Origin: a virus
DNA: 21,513 bases
Reading direction: 5' to 3' (one strand)
Virus record (IMG/VR): IMGVR_UViG_3300008220_000094
Coordinates: 1 to 21,513 of that record
Part shown: piece by piece, positions 1-6,942 of the stretch
Position numbering within the stretch: position 1 is the first letter of the stretch
Layout: each line of letters begins with the position of its first letter
Translations under genes and position numbers: made by a program
Notes under the pieces: generated by a model
Seen by the model: only the letters and a program-made list of their open reading frames with translations
Databases searched by the model: none
Told to the model about the DNA's origin: nothing

Positions 1-107
1 ACTGTTACCAAATTAGTGATACCAAGGTCTTCAAGTCTTTCTAATAACGCTTCACCAAGAAATCCAGCGGCACCAGTAATTAAATATCGTTTATTTTTAT
101 CAAGCAT
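1..107 (-). CDS. NAD(P)-dependent epimerase/reductase, N-terminal fragment
   Basis: Only the first 35 codons are inside the window; the gene runs off the left edge. The protein begins MLDKNKRYLITGAAGFLGEA. This is the first beta strand of an extended short-chain dehydrogenase followed by a GxxGFLG NAD(P)-binding loop. The next residues (LLERLEDLGISNLVT) look like the start of GDP-L-fucose synthase or a related sugar-nucleotide epimerase/reductase, but the fragment cannot settle the substrate. The start codon lies 4 bases after the stop of the upstream glycosyltransferase gene, so it belongs to the same operon and probably supplies an activated sugar. The Rossmann assignment is firm; the fucose-synthase idea is inference. 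Confidence 0.75.
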   Translation of the reverse strand, partial: MLDKNKRYLITGAAGFLGEALLERLEDLGITNLVT

Positions 108-111
108 ACAA

Positions 112-900
112 TTAATTTCCATATACTATGTCTATCCAGTTTTCAAAAGGCCATTCTTCTTTAAACTCACCTATCTCTTCGGGTCTATCCTGATAAATTT
201 CTTTAACTTTTTCTATATCTTCTTTTCTCATACCCTTGATATTGATTTTGTTTGGATATTGACCATCACTTACCAACTCTACCTTTTTTACACAATGTCT
301 GTTACGAGTACCTAAAATCTTGTGTCCATCGCCCTCAGCCATTTGACCACCTTGCAGTTCCCAGTCATGAGGACTCCAATTTGGTTTTAAATATTTTAAG
401 AAATATTCTCTATTCCAAATAGAAAACTGTCCTGTTATCCTATAAATGAACTGATTTGTTGATCTCTGATTTAACTCAATAATATCAAAATTATCAAACT
501 CTTTATATGTACTAACATCGTTTGGTGATCTTGCATATTGAAGTGATGGTTGCAAATCTATCCTCCCAATTTTATTGTCTTTAGCACATATCTTTAGTAA
601 CTCTTTAAATAACTCTCTATCAAAAGGTCTTACAACACAAAAATCATCAATACCAAAAATGAAATTTTCATCATCAATGCTATTAAAAAACTCGATTAAA
701 TAATTAGACCAACCTTTGGCGCCACCAACTTGTTCATCAGCCATTGAGATAAACTCAAAGTTATCTGGTAATTCAAAGTCTGGTTTGCTAAAACCAAGAA
801 TCTTAACCTCAAAATCATCGCCCCAATATTTGTTAAAAAAATGAGAAAATGCTTTAATCACAAACATATGACGATCACACGTGGGAATATAAATCTTCAT
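112..900 (-). CDS. putative glycosyltransferase
   Basis: A 262-residue protein from the chosen start, beginning MKIYIPTCDRH, typical of a nucleotide-sugar-binding first strand. Residues around 80-92 (FIFGIDDFCVVRP) give a DD-type acidic motif on a predicted strand end, the usual place for the metal-binding DxD of GT-A glycosyltransferases. The frame continues 10 codons upstream to another ATG, which would overlap the previous gene. The internal ATG, one base after that gene's stop, fits the tight packing better. No signal peptide or membrane segment is visible. Its place among other sugar genes supports a role in glycosylating a phage or host component. The exact GT family was not recognised. 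Confidence 0.6.
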   Translation of the reverse strand: MKIYIPTCDRHMFVIKAFSHFFNKYWGDDFEVKILGFSKPDFELPDNFEFISMADEQVGGAKGWSNYLIEFFNSIDDENFIFGIDDFCVVRPFDRELFKELLKICAKDNKIGRIDLQPSLQYARSPNDVSTYKEFDNFDIIELNQRSTNQFIYRITGQFSIWNREYFLKYLKPNWSPHDWELQGGQMAEGDGHKILGTRNRHCVKKVELVSDGQYPNKINIKGMRKEDIEKVKEIYQDRPEEIGEFKEEWPFENWIDIVYGN

Positions 901-901
901 T

Positions 902-1762
902 CTACCAGCCAGAACCTCTTGGACCATCAAGTGCTACAAGACGTTCTTCTTGTAAAGGTTCGATTAATGAAAATGGAAACCCTGATGGATAATAAGGATT
1001 GTTTCTGCCATGATTTATCTTCCTAATAAGTGACCAAGTTGTGTACTCCAATCCAATAAAATTGGTTTCCAGACCAACATTTTTAGAGTGCCATCTTAAT
1101 AAACCGTGATTTGAAATTTTGTGATCAATTTCTGGTCTTTCCCTTGGTGAAATTTCTGGTATAGACATCATATTTTTCTCATAGTCACTTCCTTCTGCTA
1201 GGTAGTCACCAATGTTGTCATACAGACCACCAATACTATCCATTCCTTCAGAACCAGAAATGATCCATGGATCATTATAACCAAAATTGAATTTATTGTG
1301 CCACCAATTAGAAACATACATTTTAGTACTGTCCAGTTTGTCAAATTCAATAAATGGTTCATAATACACTATATCAAATCTACTATTCAATACAAAGTCA
1401 TAGGTTTTGCCGGTTTTTTCCTCTTGCTTCTTTTTAAGTTCCACACTTTTCTGGAATGAATACCACCTACTATACATGCTTTGCAGTTTAACTTGGATAT
1501 CAGGGGTAAAACTATATTGAGTCGAACCAGTAGAAAATGGATGGTCAAATGTTATTTGGTCTTCTACTTGATAATCACAAGGTTTATACCCCTCTATTAA
1601 TTCCTTTTCAGAATCTTTGCTCCAAGTGTGAAAAAATACATCAACATCGTGATCTTTCATGACGTTTTCTTTCATACTTTCCATGCCAGATTCAAATGAC
1701 ACTGGAACACCACTGTCATTTTGACCAGACGCCAATCCGTGTAAACACAACGCTATTTTCAT
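902..1762 (-). CDS. putative glycosyltransferase (capsule/LPS-type)
   Basis: A 286-residue protein beginning MKIALCLHGLASG. The segment DVFFHTWS (residues 41-48) and the motif SRFDIVYY (about 127-134) resemble poorly characterised glycosyltransferase-like proteins of capsule clusters and marine phages, in which an R-x-D motif follows a strand as a DxD equivalent. A further segment, DPWIISGSEGMDSI (about 164-177), fits the acceptor-side half of such enzymes. The start overlaps the stop of the upstream gene by 4 bases (ATGA), indicating translational coupling. No transmembrane segment is visible. Donor and acceptor cannot be read from the sequence; another sugar-modifying function is possible. 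Confidence 0.5.
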   Translation of the reverse strand: MKIALCLHGLASGQNDSGVPVSFESGMESMKENVMKDHDVDVFFHTWSKDSEKELIEGYKPCDYQVEDQITFDHPFSTGSTQYSFTPDIQVKLQSMYSRWYSFQKSVELKKKQEEKTGKTYDFVLNSRFDIVYYEPFIEFDKLDSTKMYVSNWWHNKFNFGYNDPWIISGSEGMDSIGGLYDNIGDYLAEGSDYEKNMMSIPEISPRERPEIDHKISNHGLLRWHSKNVGLETNFIGLEYTTWSLIRKINHGRNNPYYPSGFPFSLIEPLQEERLVALDGPRGSGW

Positions 1763-3030
1763 ACTAAAGCACCTTTCATTAATTCAATGTCTTTGACATC
1801 TTTTGGTTCTGATCTCTTCTTTTTGAGATCATGGATGACCCCAATACTAGCAAATTTTACATCATCAAAATAGAAATGGTTAAAATCATTATACAAAATA
1901 TCATCCTTTCTAACAGTGTAGTTATGAATTTCTTTATTGTGTTCGTTAATTAAGTGATTTCCCTGCATAGGAACAACGTTCCCACCATAGAGGTAGTCTA
2001 AGTCCTGACCTTCCCTCATACCATACGCAGACATTACTGAACTTGCAGTGACACAAATATCATCACTATTATATTTATTTTCCTTTGTCCACTCTTTCAA
2101 CCCCTTTATCAGGTGATTATATCTCTTATAATCCTGTATTACAGCACCATTTAGATAACTTAAACTATTGTTATTAAAAAAGATTCTAGATAATCGTAAC
2201 GTTTCCTCATGAGTATCGTTAATGTGAACAGAGTGGTTGTCTATATTATATAAATCTCTAATCTTTTGTTTGACCTCTTGTACTGTATCTACACAATCAA
2301 ATTCTGCTAAAAACGCATATGTTGGACTATTTGGTGCACTTGAATAACAAAAATGTGCTTTTAAGTTGAAACCATGAAATTCGTTAGAAAAATCCCCACC
2401 CCAATTTTCACCATCATACATTTGTCTCATTAAATTTAATGGGCCCTGACCAGTTAATATTGCACCTTTTTCATGGATAACATCACCATTTTCCATCAAA
2501 ATCCTTCTCACTTCATTTATATTTTCTTTAACAGTAGCCGCAGGAAATAGAGTTACTACATACGTGTTTTCTTTCATTTTAGCATACTGTATTGCCATCG
2601 CATCACACACCCTAAAACCTAAACCTTTATCTCTGAAGAAATAAGATGTACAATCTTCTTGTCCTGCTGTGGGATCGGATGTCTCTTCATAATTTATTTG
2701 TTTATCATGAGTTAAACACGATGCTAATCTATGTGAACCATTTAGCAAATAACCATCTTTGTTCACTGGAACTGGAGCAAGTTCTGGATCATAGCCATTG
2801 TCTTTAATAGACTCGTTTATTGATCTAAATGTGTCAATATACGTTTGAAGGCTGTTTTTTTCTTGGTTATCATACTCTGTAAACCCATTCCAAACATTTA
2901 TGTGGCTTGCATAAACATTTAAACCAAAATCTGTGTCATAATCATTTTCTAGATGTTCTAAAAATAAATGTTTTGCCGCAACATCAAAACGGTTAAACTT
3001 TAATAAATTTTTGGGGTCTGTATAAGTCAT
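1759..3030 (-). CDS. ParB-like / nucleotidyltransferase-like two-domain protein of the glycan module
   Basis: A 423-residue protein of unknown function with at least two recognisable segments. Residues about 86-105 (PVPVNKDGYLLNGSHRLASC) match the ParB/sulfiredoxin-type core, where NGSHR replaces the usual GxxRxR or NGxHR element. Near the C-terminus, residues 328-347 (VTASSVMSAYGMREGQDLDY and following) resemble the GS-x-GxR-DxD core of a minimal nucleotidyltransferase fold, and the closing EPKDVKDIELMKG matches the R/K-KD-xDI-L end common in that fold. The middle part carries a conserved-looking SVHINDTHEETLRLSRIFFN segment. Both ends overlap neighbours by 4 bases (ATGA), between two glycosyltransferases, so a role in sugar transfer or activation is inferred. 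The fold assignments are by eye and no reaction is claimed. Confidence 0.5.
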   Translation of the reverse strand: MTYTDPKNLLKFNRFDVAAKHLFLEHLENDYDTDFGLNVYASHINVWNGFTEYDNQEKNSLQTYIDTFRSINESIKDNGYDPELAPVPVNKDGYLLNGSHRLASCLTHDKQINYEETSDPTAGQEDCTSYFFRDKGLGFRVCDAMAIQYAKMKENTYVVTLFPAATVKENINEVRRILMENGDVIHEKGAILTGQGPLNLMRQMYDGENWGGDFSNEFHGFNLKAHFCYSSAPNSPTYAFLAEFDCVDTVQEVKQKIRDLYNIDNHSVHINDTHEETLRLSRIFFNNNSLSYLNGAVIQDYKRYNHLIKGLKEWTKENKYNSDDICVTASSVMSAYGMREGQDLDYLYGGNVVPMQGNHLINEHNKEIHNYTVRKDDILYNDFNHFYFDDVKFASIGVIHDLKKKRSEPKDVKDIELMKGALV

Positions 3031-3686
3031 GCTCCTAGTGGATCCACAGCCTGTTCATGTTTTGTACTAACTATTCTTATTGGTGTTCTAGTTAAGTTTT
3101 CCCATTTATTAGCACTATCTCTTTCGTCTGCTTGATAAAAGTAAGGTTTGTGTGGAGCAACAACCATATGTCTTGTTTGTTGCCATGCACATCCTAAGTC
3201 AAATGGGGTATTACGTTTATAAACAAAATCTTTAGCAGTTTCAGAGATGACTTTTCTGTATTTATCTGTTAAATACAAAATAGCATGAGTAGCGAATATT
3301 TTACCTATTCTTGCAAATCCATTACCTATATCCATGGCTATATAATTACCATCACCATGAGATGTGCCTAGATAAACTGCATCTGTATCATCTGGAACTT
3401 CAATTATTGGGTTAAAATCTTCAGTAATCTTAGCATCGTCTTCTAAGATTAGTAAGGGTAATTCATTATTTTCATTATCAAGAATATCGATGTGAGATTG
3501 TGCACATCCCCTGTAATGATATATTGTTTTAGGAGTGTCTGATGGTGGTTCAACTATTCTTGCTGACAGTCTTTCATGGTTTTTAAGACCGATTTCATCA
3601 AACTGTTTAACCATTGATGCCGCATTATCTTTATCTTTATCTAGATTTACCCAACAGCATCTTACATCACGAATATCAATTTTCAT
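3027..3686 (-). CDS. glycosyltransferase family 25 (LPS-type) protein
   Basis: A 219-residue protein with the hallmarks of glycosyltransferase family 25. The N-terminal strand and loop CCWVNLDKDKDNAASMVKQF (10-29) correspond to the 'INLd.R.dR...m...l' start of that family. GCAQSH (60-65) matches the 'GExGCxxSH' motif, and LLILEDDA (78-85) is the metal-binding acidic motif. Family members transfer sugars in LPS or capsule synthesis, or onto hydroxylysine. It is the first gene of the sugar operon and lies 21 bases after the regA stop, with a weak AAAGG ribosome site. The next gene overlaps its end by 4 bases. The family call is good; the acceptor is unknown. Confidence 0.75.
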   Translation of the reverse strand: MKIDIRDVRCCWVNLDKDKDNAASMVKQFDEIGLKNHERLSARIVEPPSDTPKTIYHYRGCAQSHIDILDNENNELPLLILEDDAKITEDFNPIIEVPDDTDAVYLGTSHGDGNYIAMDIGNGFARIGKIFATHAILYLTDKYRKVISETAKDFVYKRNTPFDLGCAWQQTRHMVVAPHKPYFYQADERDSANKWENLTRTPIRIVSTKHEQAVDPLGA

Positions 3687-3707
3687 AACAAATAACCTTT
3701 TGTCTAC

Positions 3708-4112
3708 CTATTTTTTACCTATATGGTATTTTGGTATCAGTTCCCATTCAGACTTATCTTTATATGAAATTATTTTAATCTGTCCAACAGAGGCTACTGG
3801 CTCTGCAATTTTGTTTTTATCTACTACTTTTACTAGTTCCCACTCTTCTAACAAATTAATTATCGTATTTCTTCTCGCTGTATCATTTTCAGACATCTCA
3901 CTTGGTAAACCATCCAAACCAAAAAGTTCTTTAAAATGTACAATATAATATTTACCTCTCTTGTGTAAGATGTGACATGACTGGTAGAGTTTTTTTTCTT
4001 TTCTTGAAGAAACACCGATTCTGGTTAACGTTTCTTTAACCTTTAAGAAATCTTCATCATTTTCTAGTGTCACTTCAATTAAGTCTTCTGCAGTAAGTCT
4101 TCTGTCTTCCAT
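3708..4112 (-). CDS. regA: RegA translational repressor
   Basis: A 134-residue homologue of T4 RegA, the RNA-binding protein that represses translation of early mRNAs, including its own, by covering start regions. The match is close across the body: DFLKVKETLTRIGV, LYQSCHILHKRGKYYIVHFKELFG and the C-terminal WELIPKYHIGKK correspond to the T4 protein in order. It carries about 11 extra residues before the point where T4 RegA starts (MEDRRLTAEDLIEVTL). A GAGGA ribosome site ends 9 bases before the chosen ATG. As in T4 it follows gene 62, but T4 has DNA polymerase gene 43 next, whereas here the sugar operon follows. The inverted repeat in its leader is a candidate regulatory site. Confidence 0.95.
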   Translation of the reverse strand: MEDRRLTAEDLIEVTLENDEDFLKVKETLTRIGVSSRKEKKLYQSCHILHKRGKYYIVHFKELFGLDGLPSEMSENDTARRNTIINLLEEWELVKVVDKNKIAEPVASVGQIKIISYKDKSEWELIPKYHIGKK

Positions 4113-4126
4113 CCTTAAATGTCCTC

Positions 4127-4154
4127 ATAGTATAAGTTATCTCTGTGTCTTCAA
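4127..4154 (-). promoter_or_regulatory. possible sigma70-like promoter of regA
   Basis: On the minus strand TTGAAG and TACTAT are separated by 16 bases, about 15 bases before the regA start codon. The -35 is a moderate match and the -10 is imperfect, so this is a weak call. It lies in one of the few true gaps of the window (65 bases after gene 62) and overlaps an inverted repeat. Confidence 0.3.
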
Positions 4155-4159
4155 CTTAT
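4132..4159. repeat. inverted repeat in the regA leader
   Basis: ATAAGTT and AACTTAT form perfect 7-base arms around a 14-base spacer in the gap between gene 62 and regA. It could form an RNA hairpin in the regA leader or be a protein site. Because RegA controls its own translation in T4, a regulatory role is reasonable but unproven. The arms are AT-rich and no T-run follows at once, so it does not look like a terminator. Confidence 0.4.
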
Positions 4160-4177
4160 GTATAATAAAAGGACATC

Positions 4178-4561
4178 TTAGCCACCCATGTATATATCTT
4201 CCTTAATATTATTTATATCTTCTTTACTTAATAGTGCAAGTGCTTCATATGCCTTTCTGTTTGAGTATCCGAAATAGTCTTTTACTGCTTGGAGATCAGC
4301 AGGTACAACTTTTTTCATCCACTTACAAAATCTTTTTCTTTTTCTAATTGAATATTGAAGATAATCAAAATGCATTCTTTTATCAATTCCGCCCAAAAAA
4401 TTCATATTATTAGATTGAATAATCGAGTCTGGAAAATAAGACATACCCTTGTTAATAATAAAAGGTACATATTTCTTCAACACGTACTCATAATCATTAT
4501 CTAACTTGTCCATGGGAACTTTAGTATAGTTTATTGCATTAAGATAATCACTTAACTTCAT
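4178..4561 (-). CDS. 62: clamp loader small subunit gp62
   Basis: A 127-residue homologue of T4 gp62, the small subunit that with a gp44 tetramer loads the gp45 sliding clamp onto primer-template DNA. Recognisable elements are DKRMHFDYLQYSIRKRKRFCKWMKK (about 60-84), the strongest family signature, and the C-terminal DYFGYSNRKAYEALALLSKEDINNIK. It is shorter than T4 gp62 (187 residues), as in other marine T4-like phages. Its start overlaps the end of the co-chaperonin gene by 14 bases. It lies downstream of gene 44, as in T4, but separated from it by the co-chaperonin. Subunit identity rests on motif and synteny. Confidence 0.9.
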   Translation of the reverse strand: MKLSDYLNAINYTKVPMDKLDNDYEYVLKKYVPFIINKGMSYFPDSIIQSNNMNFLGGIDKRMHFDYLQYSIRKRKRFCKWMKKVVPADLQAVKDYFGYSNRKAYEALALLSKEDINNIKEDIYMGG

Positions 4562-4835
4562 CTGTTTCTACTATTGCTAAAATTGACCCCTCATGGACAA
4601 TAATAGTATTATTGTCAGCACAGGCCATGGCTCGTCTATCCCACAACACAGTATCTCCCACCTTAATATCGTTCTTAAGATCTCCACCAATGGCAGCAAC
4701 TATTACTACAACAGGTTTAGACTTATCATCTGCTGCCTTTCCAGAAACAACAATACCTGCATCTGTAACTTTTTCTTTTACTTCTTCGTGGATAATTGCT
4801 AATCTTTCACCCAATGGTCTAATAAATTTATTCAT
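4548..4835 (-). CDS. GroES-like co-chaperonin (Cpn10)
   Basis: A 95-residue protein with the full GroES layout. FIRPLGERLAI (4-14) corresponds to the 'IRPLHDRV' start, and a flexible segment at about 18-34 contains AGIVV, the hydrophobic mobile-loop tip that contacts GroEL. Then come DIKVGDTVLWDRRA (about 56-69) and the closing SILAIVETDE (84-93), matching GroES 'SDILAIVEA'. It resembles bacterial GroES more than T4 gp31, which is a functional analogue with little sequence similarity. Phage co-chaperonins redirect host GroEL to fold the major capsid protein. Here the gene overlaps gene 44 by 4 bases and gene 62 by 14, so it is made together with the clamp loader rather than with the head genes. 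Confidence 0.88.
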   Translation of the reverse strand: MNKFIRPLGERLAIIHEEVKEKVTDAGIVVSGKAADDKSKPVVVIVAAIGGDLKNDIKVGDTVLWDRRAMACADNNTIIVHEGSILAIVETDEVK

Positions 4836-5803
4836 TTAAAAGTTGACTCCATCATTAATTCTACTAAACAAGCGGTCATATTAATTTCTTGATCTGCTAC
4901 AAATGCGGATTTATATTGATATTCTGCAATTATCAAAATAGAAGCAGGGATACTTTGCGGCTCAAGATGCTCCGAAAGACTTTCATATATTTTCCTAAAA
5001 ATTTGCACTTGGTCATTATCTAAGTTATCTACTACCCAACTCCTAACTGATTGAAAATTTTTGGTACTCATTGCAGCCATTAAATCTTTGATCTTTACAT
5101 TTTCTATATCTGCAAGTATACCTACATCAATGGTGCCAGCAACAGAATATCTTTGCAGTTCGTTTATGACTCTTCTGAAGTCTGGTGTATATCTAACAAT
5201 TAATCTTGCCACAACATCTTGGTCGAATGAAATCTTTTCTTTTTCCAATATTGAACCAACCCGCTCCATAAATTGAACACACATTGATGCTGTGTCTTTT
5301 TTACTAAATTGAAAATGAATACATGTGCATCGTGAGTGGATTGGTTCAATAATTCTATTCTTAAAGTTACAAGTCAAGATAAATCTACAATTGCTTGCAA
5401 ACTCCTCGATAAAACCGCGAAGCGCCGGCTGCATGCTCTGTGCGTTTGCATAATCAAATTCGTCCAAGATCACGACTTTCTTGGAACCTGTCAATGACAC
5501 AGTGCTAGCAAAACTACGAATCCTTGTTCTCAGAGTGTCGATATTTCCGTCTTCAGAACAGTTAATCATCATCCAGTCTGTTTCAAGTTCGTTGCAAAGG
5601 GCCTTTGCGATTGTAGTTTTACCACAGCCGGCACTCCCCGATAAGAGGAGGTTTTGAGACTCGCCCGATTCAACCATATCTTTAAAAGTCTTCTTTAACC
5701 GTTTAGGAAGAATACATTCATCAATGGTTGCAGGTCGATATTTTTCAACCCATAAATATTGTTTATTTTCAATCAATGTAGTTGTCGTCAATGTAGGTGT
5801 CAT
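4832..5803 (-). CDS. 44: clamp loader large subunit gp44 (AAA+ ATPase)
   Basis: A 323-residue AAA+ ATPase, near the T4 gp44 length of 319. The order is an N-terminal WVEKYRPATIDECILP box (18-33), Walker A GSAGCGKTT (56-64), Walker B VVILDEFD (110-117), sensor 1 TCN (144-146) and the SRC arginine-finger motif (157-159). These are the RFC-box landmarks of clamp loaders. With gp62 it uses ATP to open the gp45 clamp and place it on primed DNA. Its start overlaps the DUF4406 gene stop by 4 bases and its stop overlaps the co-chaperonin start by 4, so it is translationally coupled on both sides. Confidence 0.96.
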   Translation of the reverse strand: MTPTLTTTTLIENKQYLWVEKYRPATIDECILPKRLKKTFKDMVESGESQNLLLSGSAGCGKTTIAKALCNELETDWMMINCSEDGNIDTLRTRIRSFASTVSLTGSKKVVILDEFDYANAQSMQPALRGFIEEFASNCRFILTCNFKNRIIEPIHSRCTCIHFQFSKKDTASMCVQFMERVGSILEKEKISFDQDVVARLIVRYTPDFRRVINELQRYSVAGTIDVGILADIENVKIKDLMAAMSTKNFQSVRSWVVDNLDNDQVQIFRKIYESLSEHLEPQSIPASILIIAEYQYKSAFVADQEINMTACLVELMMESTFK

Positions 5804-6204
5804 TCTAATCCAGAACCAATAATTTTATCAATTATATTTTCATATAGTATTGTAATTCCAAGAGAGCAGGAAAGATAAAACTCTGCACATGCACCTTGGC
5901 TCATCTGCCATCCTTCTAACATATAGATCGCATCACAACTATCACAAATCGCATCCAAATCACGCTTCATAATTTTTCTATTTACTTCACGATGTAATTT
6001 ATCGCGGTCTGGGTCAAATTCTTCAGGTGTGCAGTCCAACTCTTGGGTTTCTCTTGAATTAGTATCCAATGTTGCGGGGTTAATAACATCCCATCCCATT
6101 TTAACTAACATGTCTTCTGCTCTGTTAAATGCTTCATAATTCCAGTTGGGTTTGCCCCTCATTGGGCCAGCGACATAAATTGTTTTTTTTGTTTTATCCA
6201 CCAT
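5800..6204 (-). CDS. DUF4406 protein, nucleoside 2-deoxyribosyltransferase-like
   Basis: A 134-residue protein with the DUF4406 pattern. It opens with TIYVAGPMRGKPNWNYEAFN (about 8-27), followed by VINPATLD, an acidic middle, and CDAIYMLEGWQMSQGACAEF near the C-terminus. These parallel the GPM, NP and 'D.i..l.gw..S.Ga..E' motifs of nucleoside 2-deoxyribosyltransferase-like folds, in which a Glu is the usual nucleophile. A nucleotide-related role is plausible but the activity of DUF4406 is not established. The ATG used overlaps the end of gene 45 by 11 bases; another ATG 9 codons upstream would give a longer overlap. The gene separates clamp gene 45 from loader gene 44, adjacent in T4. Confidence 0.75.
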   Translation of the reverse strand: MVDKTKKTIYVAGPMRGKPNWNYEAFNRAEDMLVKMGWDVINPATLDTNSRETQELDCTPEEFDPDRDKLHREVNRKIMKRDLDAICDSCDAIYMLEGWQMSQGACAEFYLSCSLGITILYENIIDKIIGSGLE

Positions 6205-6886
6205 TGTATGTTGAATCCGGCTCCATAGCAACCCAATAACTTAAATCAATTGCTTTATTATTAAATTTTGCTACACTATTTTCACAAATCTTTACGTTAT
6301 AATCACCCGATAGCATCTTCATATTTTCAACTTTGAAATAAAAGTTAAAATCTGCATCATTTTCATTGTCACCAACCTCAAAGGTGTAACTGTTTGAAGA
6401 AGGGTCTTTCCTATCATAAACAGTTAGATTAATTTTATCCCCATTAGAAGAAATCTTTAAATCGGGTAGTTGAAGAACTCCTGCTGCCCGTTGAATTTCT
6501 TTAAAATCTTCTTCCTTGATTTCGCAGTTGACAACCGATGCTGGCATTTTTAATTCTTTATTAATTGTGGTTAGTAGTTTTGGTTCAGAATAGTAGTATA
6601 CTACCGTTGCCCCATTTTCACCTTCAATAACCATATGTTTTTCATGGAACTCAAACTTTGGTGAATCAAATAAGGATATTGTACCCAATAATTTATTGAG
6701 ATCCCAAATACCAAATCCCATTTCAAATGTCTCTTCTATTGTTGCTTGTGCCAAAACATTCTTATAGTTTGATATTGTTTTAATAGTGTTTCCAGGCTTA
6801 ACCAAGATGTTTGAGTTTATTGAGGCAAAATTCTTCAATAACTCTATGGTTTGTTTTGATATCTCTACTTTTGTTGCAGTGGTCAT
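6194..6886 (-). CDS. 45: sliding clamp gp45
   Basis: A 230-residue homologue of T4 gp45 (228 residues), the trimeric ring that tethers DNA polymerase and, with gp55 and gp33, activates late transcription. Matching stretches include ISKQTIELLKNFASINSNIL near the N-terminus, the IWDLNKLLGTISLF strand, DFNFYFKVENMKMLSGDYNVKI, and the C-terminal YWVAMEPDSTYN, parallel to T4 'YVVALEADSTHD'. A GGAG ribosome site lies 6 bases before the ATG. A good sigma70-type promoter ends about 27 bases upstream of the start codon, so gene 45 probably opens the clamp operon of gp45, DUF4406, gp44, co-chaperonin and gp62. Confidence 0.95.
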   Translation of the reverse strand: MTTATKVEISKQTIELLKNFASINSNILVKPGNTIKTISNYKNVLAQATIEETFEMGFGIWDLNKLLGTISLFDSPKFEFHEKHMVIEGENGATVVYYYSEPKLLTTINKELKMPASVVNCEIKEEDFKEIQRAAGVLQLPDLKISSNGDKINLTVYDRKDPSSNSYTFEVGDNENDADFNFYFKVENMKMLSGDYNVKICENSVAKFNNKAIDLSYWVAMEPDSTYNGG

Positions 6887-6913
6887 TAGTTACTCCATGT
6901 ATGTTTACAATTT

Positions 6914-6942
6914 ATTATATCATAAAGGCTAAACATAGTCAA
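6914..6942 (-). promoter_or_regulatory. sigma70-type promoter with extended -10, for gene 45
   Basis: On the minus strand TTGACT and TATAAT are separated by 17 bases, and the -10 is preceded by TGA, giving an extended -10 (TGnTATAAT). It is followed by AAAT. The -10 ends 27 bases before the gene 45 start codon. The -35 hexamer contains the TGA stop codon of the upstream lysine-rich small gene. The sequence fits host RNA polymerase recognition without a phage factor, suitable for early expression. Confidence 0.75.

Noticed and set aside
4210-4217. TATAAATA on the minus strand inside the end of gene 62
   Set aside because: It falls on ordinary codons (ATA AAT AAT), nearly 100 bases before regA, an early-type gene. 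An AT-rich genome will give such matches by chance.
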